From: Pokkaliibacter sp046614695
GTDB taxonomy: Bacteria > Pseudomonadota > Gammaproteobacteria > Pseudomonadales > Balneatricaceae
Reading direction: 5' to 3'
DNA: 64,000 nucleotides
Assembly (NCBI RefSeq): GCF_046614695.1
Contig: NZ_JBKKHQ010000013.1
Location: 186,001-250,000, forward strand
The number at the start of each line of letters is the position of its first letter. Position 1 is the first letter of the stretch. Below the pieces are notes generated by a model. That model saw nothing but the letters and a program-made list of their open reading frames with translations, did no database searches and had not been told where the DNA came from. Shown here piece by piece: positions 7,573-16,927 of this stretch. The translations under genes and the position numbers were made by a program.

Positions 7573-8739
7573 TTAGCCCAGAATGATATGCGGCAGGAAG
7601 CGTGAGAGATCCTGGGTGATGCGCGAGGTATCTTCACGGATGGAGATACCGGCAGGCTCGCCATCGACCAGCCAGGAGCCAATCAGGGTGTAGTTGTCAC
7701 CAAATTTCGGCATGGCATGGTAGGCCTGATAGATAAAGCCTTCATCACCATAAGGGCCGTCACTGGCCTGCAGTACATTGCCATTCTCCAGAATGGCGAT
7801 ATTGGCGCCTTCGCGTGAGAACAACGGCTTTTTCACCAGCTTGCTGACATTGGCCTGACCCAGCTCATCTTCAAACCAGGACGGCAGCAGATTCGGATGA
7901 TTGGGAAAGAGCTTCCACAGCATCGGCAGCAACGCCTTGTTGGAAGTCAGACTTTTCCATACCGGCTCCAGCCAGCTCACATCGCTGGTGGCGATCAGCG
8001 GGCTGTAGGCCTCGCGGAACATGAACTCCCAGGGATAGAGCTTGAACATCCAGCTGATGACCTGATCATCCAGATCCGTCAGCCAGCCACCCTCGCCCTG
8101 ACCGATATCCTCGATATAGACCAGTTTGGTGGTGATGCCAGCCTCTTCAGCACAGTCACTGAGATAAGTGATGGTGCCAAGATCTTCCTCCGTGTCCTTG
8201 CAACAGGCCAGATGCAGGGTTTCCCCCGGTTGCTGGGCCTTGAGGGAGGAAAAGCGATGGATCAGCTTTTCCTGCAAAGAGGTGAACTGATCCGCCGCGC
8301 GAGGCAACGCCCCGCGATCGACCATCTGCTCCAACCACAGCCAGGACCAGAAGCCGGATTCATACAGGCTGGTTGGCGTATCAGAATTGAACTCCAGACA
8401 CTTGGCCGGGTTAATGCCGTCGTAAACCAGATCCAGCCGGGAATAGAGGCTGGGATCACGCTGCTGCCAGGAACGGGCAATGTGATCCCAATGAGCCTCC
8501 GGGATACCAAAGCGACGCATCAGCTCATCGTCGCGCACCACCCGCTCCACCACTTCCAGACTCATCTGATGTAGCTCAGCAGTGGGATCTTCGATGTGCT
8601 TTTCGATCTGCCCGAGGGTGAACTGATAGTAAGCCGACTCGTCCCAATATTTCTCACCGTACATGGTGTGAAACTTGAAGCCGTATTCCACGGCAGTACG
8701 CTGCCAGTCATGACGTTCCCGCACGGGCACTCGTAGCAT
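7573..8739 (-). CDS. yjfC: YjfC/YgiC-type ATP-grasp protein (glutathionylspermidine synthase-like)
   Basis: ATP-grasp ligase-like protein related to the C-terminal synthetase domain of glutathionylspermidine synthase. The E. coli homologues YgiC and YjfC have no settled substrate. The 388 residues run collinear with that family: YGFKFHTMYGEKYWDESAYYQF at the start, CLEFNSDTPTSLYE, then KPLFSREGANIAILENG and a C-terminal SWLVDGEPAGISIRED, which carries the late ATP-grasp ligands. GGGAGG overlapping the end of yjfM serves as its ribosome site; the gap to yjfM is five bases. It is the last gene of the eight-gene operon starting at 13035. Confidence 0.9.
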   Translation of the reverse strand: MLRVPVRERHDWQRTAVEYGFKFHTMYGEKYWDESAYYQFTLGQIEKHIEDPTAELHQMSLEVVERVVRDDELMRRFGIPEAHWDHIARSWQQRDPSLYSRLDLVYDGINPAKCLEFNSDTPTSLYESGFWSWLWLEQMVDRGALPRAADQFTSLQEKLIHRFSSLKAQQPGETLHLACCKDTEEDLGTITYLSDCAEEAGITTKLVYIEDIGQGEGGWLTDLDDQVISWMFKLYPWEFMFREAYSPLIATSDVSWLEPVWKSLTSNKALLPMLWKLFPNHPNLLPSWFEDELGQANVSKLVKKPLFSREGANIAILENGNVLQASDGPYGDEGFIYQAYHAMPKFGDNYTLIGSWLVDGEPAGISIREDTSRITQDLSRFLPHIILG

Positions 8740-8744
8740 CGCGG

Positions 8745-9383
8745 TCAGCCTCCCCAGCTAAAGCTGCGGCTGGAGCTTGAGGAACTGCTGCTCCAGCTGC
8801 TGGAGGAACTGCCCCAGCTCGACTTGGCCGAAGCGGTCGAACCAAAACCACCGCGATCGATGGTGCGGGTCACCGTTGGCTTGGGATCATAGGTCGACTT
8901 GGGCACGGAGACCTTGGTCGGCCCCTGACGGACATCACCGTAGCGACGACCATTGGCACCGTAGTAACCGCCATACATGCCACCGTAACCGGTAAATACC
9001 GGCGCACTGCGACGATCCGTGATGTGATCCAGCGCGCGGGAAATCATGAAGCCCGCCATCAGCGGCATAAACCAGTTATGACCGTTGTTCTGATAGGTGG
9101 TGCACTGACCAAACTGCGCCTCACAGTCGCCCTGAGTTTCAAACTTGGGCGCGGTGCGTACTGCTTCTTCCTTGGCTTTCTCATAGGCGGCCTGACATTC
9201 GGCTGCCATACCGGGATTATCCTGGGCGCAGGAGTCCACGTTGTTATAAACAGTGCTGTTCTCGTTGGAGTCCGAGCAGCCTGCCAGCAGGGAGACACCG
9301 GCCACCGCCGTCGCCAGCTTTGCCAGCGTGAGGCTCGGCTGTTTGCGCATCCGCGAGAGGTTGATGGATTGTGAACGTTTCAT
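8745..9383 (-). CDS. yjfM: DUF1190 lipoprotein YjfM/YgiB-like
   Basis: Predicted lipoprotein of the DUF1190 family (E. coli YgiB and YjfM), function unknown. After a basic N-terminus there is a signal helix with lipobox SLLAGC, giving Cys36 as the lipidation site. The middle has paired cysteines (VDSCAQ, AAECQ, GDCEAQFGQC) and a Gly/Tyr-rich stretch. The last 30 residues are almost pure serine, glycine and tryptophan. The start has GGGAGG six bases upstream. DUF1190 genes typically sit next to a YgiC/YjfC ligase, as here. Confidence 0.9.
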   Translation of the reverse strand: MKRSQSINLSRMRKQPSLTLAKLATAVAGVSLLAGCSDSNENSTVYNNVDSCAQDNPGMAAECQAAYEKAKEEAVRTAPKFETQGDCEAQFGQCTTYQNNGHNWFMPLMAGFMISRALDHITDRRSAPVFTGYGGMYGGYYGANGRRYGDVRQGPTKVSVPKSTYDPKPTVTRTIDRGGFGSTASAKSSWGSSSSSWSSSSSSSSRSFSWGG

Positions 9384-9396
9384 CTTGCCCTCCCGA

Positions 9397-9813
9397 TCAG
9401 TAAGTCATGCACGCGGCGTTCAGCACACCAATGGCGATGGAGATAAAGCACACCATCATGCCGGCAGGCACTTCATCATTCTCGATACGCTCAACGATGC
9501 GTGGCATGTAGAAGGCGCGAATCAGCTTGAACGCCAGCAGCTGCGCCGCCAGAGCCACAATGGCCCAGATCACGAAGTCCAGAAAGTTGACGGAGTTGGA
9601 AGCCGCGCCGCCCAGGGCAATGGCAAAGCCCAGAGTTGCGCCACCAAAAGCCCAGGCCGCCGCGCTGTTACGACGATCCTTGATCAGCTTCCACTCATCG
9701 TGCGGAGTGACCTTGGTGTAGAAATGCTTGAACAGAAACAGCGCCACCAGACAGGCAGCAAAGTAGATCACGAAGGAAAACAGCCCACTGAGGGAATGAG
9801 TAATGGTTTCCAT
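9397..9813 (-). CDS. yjfL: DUF350 membrane protein YjfL-like
   Basis: 138-residue inner-membrane protein with four predicted helices (about 12-32, 52-72, 80-100 and 118-136), matching the DUF350 family. A charged loop, KHFYTKVTPHDEWKLIKD, follows helix one, and AAWAFGGATLGFAIALGGA forms helix two. The ribosome-binding AAGGA sits in a perfect AAAGGACCTCCTTT palindrome, which might limit translation. DUF350 proteins recur beside PspA-like and DUF1190 genes. Confidence 0.9.
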   Translation of the reverse strand: METITHSLSGLFSFVIYFAACLVALFLFKHFYTKVTPHDEWKLIKDRRNSAAAWAFGGATLGFAIALGGAASNSVNFLDFVIWAIVALAAQLLAFKLIRAFYMPRIVERIENDEVPAGMMVCFISIAIGVLNAACMTY

Positions 9814-9871
9814 GAAAGGAGGTCCTTTTCGCAGGTGATAAAAGAAGGCTGACGGACCGTCAGCCGTGAAT

Positions 9872-10108
9872 TCAGGGCTTTGTCAGCCAGTGATTGGTCA
9901 GTGGTGCAACCGCCGGGGCCACACTGGCCTTGCTGTTCCAGGCCGATTCGACCGCTTTGGCGTCCGCTGTCGGCAGGCCGGAAAGCGTACCTTCGGGCTG
10001 GCCAGACATCAGGGAAGCCCCGGCCAGCGCGGTGGTCATGGTGACCAGACGGCCCATGGGGGCCTGATCCCGCAGTAACGCCAGACTCATGGCAAGAGAT
10101 CGGTTCAT
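9872..10108 (-). CDS. Hypothetical 78-residue protein in the yjf operon
   Basis: I do not recognise a family. GGAGG six bases before the ATG and its position between yjfK and yjfL on the same strand support translation. The N-terminal half has a moderately hydrophobic segment (LVTMTTALAGASLMSG) that could be a weak signal or membrane helix. The remainder is Ala/Pro/Ser-rich. It is absent from the E. coli yjf layout as I know it. A decayed remnant of a lipoprotein gene is possible. Confidence 0.6.
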   Translation of the reverse strand: MNRSLAMSLALLRDQAPMGRLVTMTTALAGASLMSGQPEGTLSGLPTADAKAVESAWNSKASVAPAVAPLTNHWLTKP

Positions 10109-10202
10109 AACTGCCTCCGTGCAGTCAGGTGTTCAGTGCCAACCTTTCCTGTCGGCAGGGACACACGAATATCCATTTCGATGATGACGGTCACCATGAT
10201 GA

Positions 10203-10853
10203 TCAGCCGATCACTTCAAAATCGGCCATGCCGAGATTGATGCCGGTACTGATCACCAGACAGCGATCATGCTGGTGATTAATGATTTTCTCTTCCGCAG
10301 AGACCAGCACAAACTCCGAGAGTTCCGCCGAGGTCGCCAGTTCATAAAGCATGATGAACTGATCCGTGCGCTCGCCGCTGCTGTCCTGAGTGAAGGTCTC
10401 TTCGGTCATGGCCATGGGCGGGTTGTCACCCACCGCTCCCCAGACACGCTGAAAGCTTTTCTCTTCCAGCGCCCAGCTGGGCTGGCTGACGTCCCGAAGG
10501 GTTTTTTCCCAGTCATTCCGGGAGTTCACGCCCACGGTTGAGTAGAAGTGAAAGAGCTTCACATCACTGACGAACTCATCACCCACGCCACCGGTCATCA
10601 CCACCTGAAAGAAGGCCTCATCATCGGTGTAAAACCGCAGAATGGTATTGGAGGCATCCAGTTTGACCTGACCTACCGCCTGAATCAGCTGCGTTTTTGC
10701 GATGTTATCGGTAATGAGCTGATCATCCAGCAGACGCAGCTTGAGCTCGTTGAGTTCGACCGCACCGCCCAGACGCAACCCCAGTACTTCCGGCGCAGCA
10801 GGTTTGGGCTCAGCTTCAGGTGCGGCTATTTTGGATTTGAGCCAGTCAAACAT
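10203..10853 (-). CDS. yjfK: DUF2491 protein YjfK-like
   Basis: Soluble 216-residue protein of the DUF2491 family (E. coli YjfK), function unknown. I start at ATG 10853 (FDWLKSKIA), because the longer reading to 10919 lies inside the channel gene. A Pro/Ala-rich linker (about residues 10-22) precedes a compact mixed alpha/beta domain. The gene overlaps the channel stop codon by eight bases, so the two are probably coupled. Confidence 0.88.
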   Translation of the reverse strand: MFDWLKSKIAAPEAEPKPAAPEVLGLRLGGAVELNELKLRLLDDQLITDNIAKTQLIQAVGQVKLDASNTILRFYTDDEAFFQVVMTGGVGDEFVSDVKLFHFYSTVGVNSRNDWEKTLRDVSQPSWALEEKSFQRVWGAVGDNPPMAMTEETFTQDSSGERTDQFIMLYELATSAELSEFVLVSAEEKIINHQHDRCLVISTGINLGMADFEVIG

Positions 10854-11904
10854 GGGCTTTCTCCCAGCGGAAATCCGTGACGCGCTCATCGGCGATGTAA
10901 TACAGGCGATCACCGGCATTCAGCGCCACAGACAACCCGGGATTCGGCGTCAGGCGGTCATCATTACGGAACTTCACCGCCAGCAGGATCGCCTCATGGC
11001 GCTCTTTGAAGGTCAGGAACAAATCACCCACGGTGAGGCTATGAGACAGCTCAGGCACCACCACCGAATACTGGGTCTGGCCCTGGTCCACGTTCAAAAG
11101 CTCATGGTGCAGCGCGCTGGAGCCCGGATCTGCCGCCGCTTTCGCCAGCATCTCGACCGACACCGAAGGAATACACTCCACCGTCGGGCAGTGCGCCTTC
11201 AGCAGACGGGCATTCTGCTCATCATCAAAGTACGCCATGATGTGCGCCGTCGGGTTCTGCTGATAGGCAAACAGCGCGGTGGTCAGGGTGACATCATCCA
11301 GCGGTGTATCAATCAGAATGGAGCGCGCCTCACTGATGTTGGTGCGTTCCATCTCGATAGCATTGTTAAAGCTTTCCACCCGCACAAAGCCGATTTCATC
11401 GGGCATGGGGTTTTCTTCGATCTTGGCCACATTGGCACAGAGCACCAGATTGGCCTGATCTGCATGGCCGCCGGCTTCATTAATCAGCAAACGCAGCAAC
11501 TGTAGCGTGCGTATGCCGTTATAGCCGATGACCAGCGTATGGTTGTGGTGTTTCACGCGTCGTAAACCTTTGATTCCGCGTTGCAGGAAAAGCATGATCG
11601 CCCCGGCGATACGCCCGATCAGGGTGCCCCACATGGCCAGCCCAAAGGGAATGACCCAGAGGCTGACGATCCAGCGGCCCAGTACCGTACTGGCACTGTA
11701 ATCACCGTAGCCGACAGTCGAAGACGTCACGATCAGCCAGTACCAGAACACCGTCAGGGAGTCCGTCGCAACGGCCTCCCCGGCGAGGTACATGCCGACC
11801 CAGCTCAGGATCAGATAACCCACAAAGCCGATCAGCAGGGTTTGCCAGCTCAAGGTCGCCAGATGTCGGGCCAGGCGCTTTGAGAGGCGGGTCACAAGCA
11901 GCAT
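10846..11904 (-). CDS. Two-TM potassium channel with RCK/TrkA-N domain
   Basis: K+ channel subunit. Helix one spans about residues 21-42. The selectivity filter TVGYGD is at 63-68. Helix two spans about 78-108, and a Rossmann-type RCK domain starts with HTLVIGYNGIRT near 124. The C-terminal part (about 255-350), with GDRLYYIADERV, looks like TrkA-C. One pore per chain implies a tetramer gated by nucleotide or ion binding. It sits seven bases after the PspA-like gene and overlaps yjfK. The channel is an addition to the E. coli yjfIJKLMC order and links the operon to membrane-potential or ion stress. Confidence 0.92.
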   Translation of the reverse strand: MLLVTRLSKRLARHLATLSWQTLLIGFVGYLILSWVGMYLAGEAVATDSLTVFWYWLIVTSSTVGYGDYSASTVLGRWIVSLWVIPFGLAMWGTLIGRIAGAIMLFLQRGIKGLRRVKHHNHTLVIGYNGIRTLQLLRLLINEAGGHADQANLVLCANVAKIEENPMPDEIGFVRVESFNNAIEMERTNISEARSILIDTPLDDVTLTTALFAYQQNPTAHIMAYFDDEQNARLLKAHCPTVECIPSVSVEMLAKAAADPGSSALHHELLNVDQGQTQYSVVVPELSHSLTVGDLFLTFKERHEAILLAVKFRNDDRLTPNPGLSVALNAGDRLYYIADERVTDFRWEKAHV

Positions 11905-11911
11905 GGGCGGA

Positions 11912-12607
11912 TCAGCCTCCGTTCTTGGCCTTCAGACGTGCCAGCACGTCATTGGCTGAGCTGCTGCCTGCGCCACCGATACCGGCCTGCGCCAGCTTGG
12001 CTTTCAGATCATCACCGCTTTCATCCGCCGCCATATCACGGGCTGCATCAATTTCTGCTGAACGCTGCTGCTGCTTGGCGCGGATACGCTCCAGCGACTC
12101 AGACGCGGTGCGCATTTTGGAGTTGGTGTTGAGGTGGCGTGAAGCCAGGCTTTCCTGCGCTTTCTGCACGGAAGCAGTGGCTTTCACGGTATCGACCTGC
12201 TGCTTCATCAGACGCAGGTTGTTCTTGGAGTTTTTCAGATCCTTGCGCAGCTGGGCAACGGAGGCCGTGACCTGCTCCAGGAAGCCCTTCTCGGTGGCCA
12301 GCTGCTCTTCCAGCTCGGCGATTTTCTCGGCCACTTCCAGCGCCAGCGCTTCGTTGCCTTTCTCCATGGCTGCCATGGCGTAGCCTTCATGCTCGCTCAC
12401 CGCCTGCTGCAGAGAATCGACTTTCTGCTGGCTCAGTTTTTCCTTGGCGACGATGGACGTCAGGGCCTGTTCAGACTTGCGAATCTCGGTTTCGGTTTCG
12501 CGGATTTCCTGATCAAGAATCACCAGCGCCTGGTTATCTGCGACCGCTTCTGCCGCCGTCGTGGCATGACCGCGCAGGGCGGTAAAAAGTTTACTGAATA
12601 CAGACAT
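11912..12607 (-). CDS. yjfJ: PspA/IM30-family membrane-stress protein (YjfJ-like)
   Basis: ESCRT-III-like PspA/Vipp1 family protein, expected to coat and stabilise the inner membrane. The 231 residues are nearly all helical: an N-terminal amphipathic segment (SVFSKLFTALRGHATTAAEA), a long coiled coil at about 25-185, and an Ala/Gly-rich tail with LAQAGIGGAG and DVLARLKAKNG. Start at 12607 with AGGAGG five bases upstream. Located second in the operon, as yjfJ is in E. coli. Confidence 0.93.
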   Translation of the reverse strand: MSVFSKLFTALRGHATTAAEAVADNQALVILDQEIRETETEIRKSEQALTSIVAKEKLSQQKVDSLQQAVSEHEGYAMAAMEKGNEALALEVAEKIAELEEQLATEKGFLEQVTASVAQLRKDLKNSKNNLRLMKQQVDTVKATASVQKAQESLASRHLNTNSKMRTASESLERIRAKQQQRSAEIDAARDMAADESGDDLKAKLAQAGIGGAGSSSANDVLARLKAKNGG

Positions 12608-12639
12608 CAGAGCCTCCTTGGGCTGCTACCCGTAAAAAA

Positions 12640-13035
12640 TTAGGCGCGGATAAAGGCCGCGAAGAATTCCAGCATGCCTTCGATATTAAGAAACAGGGTT
12701 TCCACCTCGACCAGCACGCTCTCAGGCTTGGAACTGGCGCTCAGGGCACCAAACGCCACATAGAACTCTTCCGTGCCGACGGCAGAAATTCCCAGGGTGG
12801 TCAGCGGGAACATGGTTTTGTGCGTGCGCAGAATCTGGTCATTGAAGGCTGCCGTATCAGTGATATCCGCCACCTTGCACAGCAGGGATTCCACCAGCAC
12901 CTGCTCACCCTGCACCGTCAGAAAGGCATCAACGCCCTCTTCATTGGTGAGCAGCAGCGTGTCGCCTTCCAGCGTTGCCGTCAGTTCTTCTTGCTCAGCG
13001 AGCAGTGCATGCAGTTCAGATAAGCTCAAAGCCAT
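12640..13035 (-). CDS. yjfI: DUF2170 protein YjfI-like
   Basis: 131-residue acidic cytoplasmic protein of the DUF2170 family, first gene of the operon. It resembles type III secretion chaperone-like folds in composition, but its function is unknown. AGGA six bases before ATG 13035 favours this start over the ATG at 13041, which would abut the ribosome site. Confidence 0.87.
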   Translation of the reverse strand: MALSLSELHALLAEQEELTATLEGDTLLLTNEEGVDAFLTVQGEQVLVESLLCKVADITDTAAFNDQILRTHKTMFPLTTLGISAVGTEEFYVAFGALSASSKPESVLVEVETLFLNIEGMLEFFAAFIRA

Positions 13036-13041
13036 GATCAT

Positions 13042-13454
13042 TCCTCAGAAAAAAGACAAAAACGGGGTGCAAAACACACAACAGCAGAAAACACAGAGAT
13101 ATCACGCACAAACGCGCGGCCAGAGACACCCGGAGCGGGAAAGGAAAGTTGGGGTGGAAAACGCCCGGCGGCGACCACGGTGTTCACATCTTGCTCCCTG
13201 CCAGAGCGCCCGGCATCACGGGCCTGCGCTCTTACCAAACCTGACCAGAGACTCCGCTGGTCTTCCAGAATTCAAACCCCTGCGGCCGCACTGCATCCGC
13301 TAAAACCACAGCGCGCACCGGAGTGGGGCAAATTCTATCGACAGATGTAAGCGCTGACCACCCCAATGTAACTTGTGTTCGCTTTTCGTAACGCTATCAT
13401 TGTCGATTTTTTAATCATAAGCGTGGTTCGGGCGACCTTGCCCCTCTAGCATGG
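13042..13454. promoter_or_regulatory. Divergent intergenic region, yjf operon / chaperone island
   Basis: No gene is seen in this 413-base gap. It must hold the leftward promoter of the yjf-type operon, which I could not place. For the rightward island a sigma-70-like pair is visible: TTGTGT at 13373-13378 and TATCAT at 13395-13400 with a 16-base spacer, about 55 bases before the first start codon. Confidence 0.45.
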
Positions 13455-14180
13455 ATGAACAGCAGTATCATGGATGAGTCTAAGCAGCAGTGGCTATTTG
13501 CCTTGTCAGCACCGATCGTCGCGATGTGTCGCGACGTCAGCCTGAGTTGCACCTCGCACTCAGTCACTGATACCGACCCGCCCACGTCATTGCATCAGTT
13601 TCGCTGCAGTGATCGGGAAGAGTTGCTCGAAGATGTTGAAACGCTGATGCACTTAGCCGGCAACAATGAATTATCCACGCTCTACAGACGCTGGCATCAG
13701 CTCACTCCCGGCACACCTCTGGTGGCTAACGATGCGCCTTGCGTTGATCAGTCGCTGGCAGAATTTGTCTCTCAAACCGCCGTTTACACCGGCCCGGCAG
13801 GCATCGCGGCGTGGTATCTGGCGCGCGCTGGCTTGATACTACGACTGGGTTTCGGTGATGGTCTTATCACCGAGGATGAAAGCCTTTGGCTGCATTGCCA
13901 GCTGAGTCATTCGGCTCGCGGCTGCTACCGCAGCTGGTCAGCTTATGTCTATGGCTTTCTCATGGGCCGGGCATACTGGCAAAGCACATCGAGAAATGCA
14001 GACTTTCCCCCGGAACATCTGGTGCACTCTCTTCTGCAACATGGCTCTGCGCCCTGGTTTGAGCATATTGTTCGAGCGCTTCTGCAGCCGCAGGACTCTC
14101 CTTTATCAGCTCACCACTGGTCGCTGTCTTGTGATGAACCTCCACGGCCATCCACCTTAGCGGAGGAGATCTGGTCATGA
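13455..14180 (+). CDS. DUF1266 protein (YbeU/YbeR-like), first copy
   Basis: DUF1266 proteins accompany hscC and J-like genes in E. coli (ybeR, ybeU); their role is unknown. The 241 residues share with the second copy the start QQWLFALSAP, the block YTGPAGIAAWYLARAG, LITEDESLWLH and the family signature YRSWSAYVYGFLMGRAYW. No signal peptide or membrane helix is clear. The paralogue aligns best from the ATG at 13470, so that is an alternative start. The stop overlaps the next start as ATGA. Confidence 0.85.
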   Translation: MNSSIMDESKQQWLFALSAPIVAMCRDVSLSCTSHSVTDTDPPTSLHQFRCSDREELLEDVETLMHLAGNNELSTLYRRWHQLTPGTPLVANDAPCVDQSLAEFVSQTAVYTGPAGIAAWYLARAGLILRLGFGDGLITEDESLWLHCQLSHSARGCYRSWSAYVYGFLMGRAYWQSTSRNADFPPEHLVHSLLQHGSAPWFEHIVRALLQPQDSPLSAHHWSLSCDEPPRPSTLAEEIWS

Positions 14181-16927
14181 TGTCCACTCAGTGCTGGCAG
14201 CTTCTGGGACTGTCTCCCACCCAAGACCTTGATGTCATTCGTTCGGCATATCGCCGGTTATTGCCAACTGTTCATCCTGAGGAAGACCCGGAAGGCTTTA
14301 AAGCGCTGCGCGCGGCCTACGATGAGGCGCGTCGTTTGGCTAACCGGCAGGAGAACGCTAACGCGCTTCCTCGGATTGCTGAACGCGATATAGAGGCCTC
14401 AACGGACAACGAAAACTTTGACGCTGCCGCAGGCGAGACCGTTGCGTCAACAGAAACCTGCCGAGAGCCGGGACTGATTGACCAGTTAAAAATCCTGCTC
14501 AGCGATACAGCTCATCGTTTTGACCCAATCGCCTGGGAAGCCTTTCTGTCAAAAGTCGATAAGGTCTCTCTGCAGACCTATCAGGATGTGTACTGGCAGG
14601 TACTGTGGGAAATCTATCATTACCATCCACTTTCTCATCAGTGCGTGCAGCTACTGTGCGAGCGTTTCAGCTGGGATGAGCGCCTTGATGAGCTATCCCC
14701 CAGTGCTCGCCAGCGCATTGAAGCCTTCCTTCTGGACATTCGCTCAGAGGATCCGTTTGATCTCCATCAACTGAGTTGTTGGCCCGCGACCGTTCAAAAG
14801 GCAGTCCTTGGTTTTATTGAAAAGGGACATCACGCCGCCCAAGCGTCCTCCACGGATGAGCTTCATTCTTTACTCTCTCAACACCAGTGCCTGCCATTAC
14901 CTGACAAGAGCCAGGGTTTTGCCATGCAAATCACACGATGGCTCTGGCAAGCAGACCTCTTTAATGACGCCGCTGAAGCTTTTTGCCTGGAGATGCTTCA
15001 GTCCTCAGAAACACCGCGTGAATGGCAAACCTATTTAGCCTGTGAATATCAGAAAACCGGACGAAATGAGCAGGCACTGCAACTCTGGATTGCGCTTTAC
15101 CGGACACACCAATGCCCTCGTGCCCGACAAGCGATTGTAGCGCTGTGCCAGCATGAGCATACGGAATGGCTTCCCTTGTTGATTCTGGCCATGAACGACA
15201 AGCCCGCTGTCGAGGGCTGGCCTGATGCAGAAGACTCAGATGCACAGATTCATGGCAACCCGGTCGCCCTGACACCAGCCACATCGATTGCGCTGAATTT
15301 ACTGGATAGTGAGCATCTTCCTCTGCTCGCACAGCTTTTCACTGACTGGATGCAAAGTGGACAAGAGCTGGGCCTGATGGCGCTATTGCTTAGTGCTCCG
15401 GAGCATGATCTGCAGGCCAGACTCTATCGCTACGGCTGGTGCCTGCATCAGGGTGGCGAGGATCTGCTGCGCGAAATTCTAACCGAGCCAACGCCCGATG
15501 AGCCTCTGACGGCACTGATTGTGGAACGCCTGCAGGTACAGGCCAAACAGGCACTGTACTGGTGTGAAAACTGGCCGATCGCGCAGTTGCTCAAAGACGT
15601 CATCGCCAATCAACGACACCAGCTACCCTACTCTTTTGGACAGGCTGAAAGCCCGGTGTTTGTGGCAGCACAAAGCTGGTTTCGACGCCTGCGCTACTAT
15701 CGACCTGAGGAGCTGCGCCGTTTATTTGAGGGGGAAGTTTTTGATCCGCAAACCAGCTCCCTCGGTAGTGCATTGCACCGAATGATGATCGCGAAGCATC
15801 AGGGGATGCGCTGGCCAGCCGCCTTTGATCGCTGGGACAGTGCCAAACCCTGGATTTTCATCAAGCAGCTACTGATCTATCCCGAGCAATGGCTGCGCCT
15901 ACTGGACAGTATTCCCGTCAGTGTTGCTGAGAACCATCCTTTCGCACCTGCGCTTCGCGCTTGTCAGGCCAGTCTGGAAAATCCGGCATCGCTACTTCAA
16001 GGCGCTCAGGACGATGCACTGCTTCGACAAATGAGCCGTCATAGCCTCAAGCAGGATATCAATCTTCATATTCTCAACTTGCCAAGACTCGCTCATGTTC
16101 AGGAAGTCTTCGATGTCTGCCAACGCTATAAGGATGCCCTGTCCCAAGACAGCATCGAGTGGCTCCTGCTCTGCATCGAACTCAACTACGAGCCAATGCT
16201 GCTGAAAACGGCTGAACCCACCTTAAGCCAGTGGCTCACCGAAGCCCTGCAACAGGCATTCCCATCCGCTGATCACACCCGGCTACTCAAGGAAATTCGC
16301 GCTCACAAAGGCGGGTATCTGCGCAAACTGATTCATTCAGCGGCGACCAATACCTGGAGTGGCACGCTTAACCAATGCAGTCATTACTGCCTTGATGACC
16401 GCAAGGCGAAAGATGGCAAGCCTGGTCTTTCCAACCTCAAGAAAATGCTGGGTTTGAAAATGGACTCCCAACAAGCGCCCGCGCTACGCCTTGCGCTGAA
16501 TCTTCGCCTGGTGCAAGAACAGACCATCATTCAGAAGCTGCAACAGCAGCCCACAATTAGCCCCTGGAAATTCTGGAAGGAAGCACGCGTGGGCAGAGTG
16601 CCTTACGCCATCGCCTATGTACTCATCATGGCGGTCGGTACAGGTGTCTTTATGTGGCTACCGGATGCCATGGTGCCGGCCATGCTAATGATGATATTTC
16701 CCGCTATAGGCATTACCTGGCGGCGCTTGCGAGATCTCGGTCTGGGTCTGAAAACCTTTCTCGCCATGGGGACGATCGCTGCCTGGTTCAAACCGATCTG
16801 GCTCTGCTTGCTGTTTATGCCGGGCGAAGGGCTACCCAACGCCTATGGGCCGGGGTCACGCTTTAGTGATGAGGAGCTGGAAAATCTGCAGGCCTGCCTT
16901 CTTGAGCTGATGAAGGATTGGTCATGA
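14177..16927 (+). CDS. Large J-like co-chaperone with C-terminal DUF805-like domain, copy 1
   Basis: Predicted partner of the Hsp70 HscC, comparable with E. coli DjlB and DjlC but about twice as long (916 residues). Residues 5-55 form a J-domain: CWQLLGLSPTQDLDVIRSAYRRL, then HPEEDPEGFKALRAAYDEA. The key tripeptide is HPE, not HPD. A very long, mostly helical, Trp/Leu-rich region (about 100-790) follows with no recognised domain. The C-terminus has three or so membrane segments with RRLRDLGLG and LPNAYGPGSRF, like DUF805. The ATGA overlap with the upstream gene and GGAGGAG eight bases before the ATG fix the start. Confidence 0.85.
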   Translation: MMSTQCWQLLGLSPTQDLDVIRSAYRRLLPTVHPEEDPEGFKALRAAYDEARRLANRQENANALPRIAERDIEASTDNENFDAAAGETVASTETCREPGLIDQLKILLSDTAHRFDPIAWEAFLSKVDKVSLQTYQDVYWQVLWEIYHYHPLSHQCVQLLCERFSWDERLDELSPSARQRIEAFLLDIRSEDPFDLHQLSCWPATVQKAVLGFIEKGHHAAQASSTDELHSLLSQHQCLPLPDKSQGFAMQITRWLWQADLFNDAAEAFCLEMLQSSETPREWQTYLACEYQKTGRNEQALQLWIALYRTHQCPRARQAIVALCQHEHTEWLPLLILAMNDKPAVEGWPDAEDSDAQIHGNPVALTPATSIALNLLDSEHLPLLAQLFTDWMQSGQELGLMALLLSAPEHDLQARLYRYGWCLHQGGEDLLREILTEPTPDEPLTALIVERLQVQAKQALYWCENWPIAQLLKDVIANQRHQLPYSFGQAESPVFVAAQSWFRRLRYYRPEELRRLFEGEVFDPQTSSLGSALHRMMIAKHQGMRWPAAFDRWDSAKPWIFIKQLLIYPEQWLRLLDSIPVSVAENHPFAPALRACQASLENPASLLQGAQDDALLRQMSRHSLKQDINLHILNLPRLAHVQEVFDVCQRYKDALSQDSIEWLLLCIELNYEPMLLKTAEPTLSQWLTEALQQAFPSADHTRLLKEIRAHKGGYLRKLIHSAATNTWSGTLNQCSHYCLDDRKAKDGKPGLSNLKKMLGLKMDSQQAPALRLALNLRLVQEQTIIQKLQQQPTISPWKFWKEARVGRVPYAIAYVLIMAVGTGVFMWLPDAMVPAMLMMIFPAIGITWRRLRDLGLGLKTFLAMGTIAAWFKPIWLCLLFMPGEGLPNAYGPGSRFSDEELENLQACLLELMKDWS

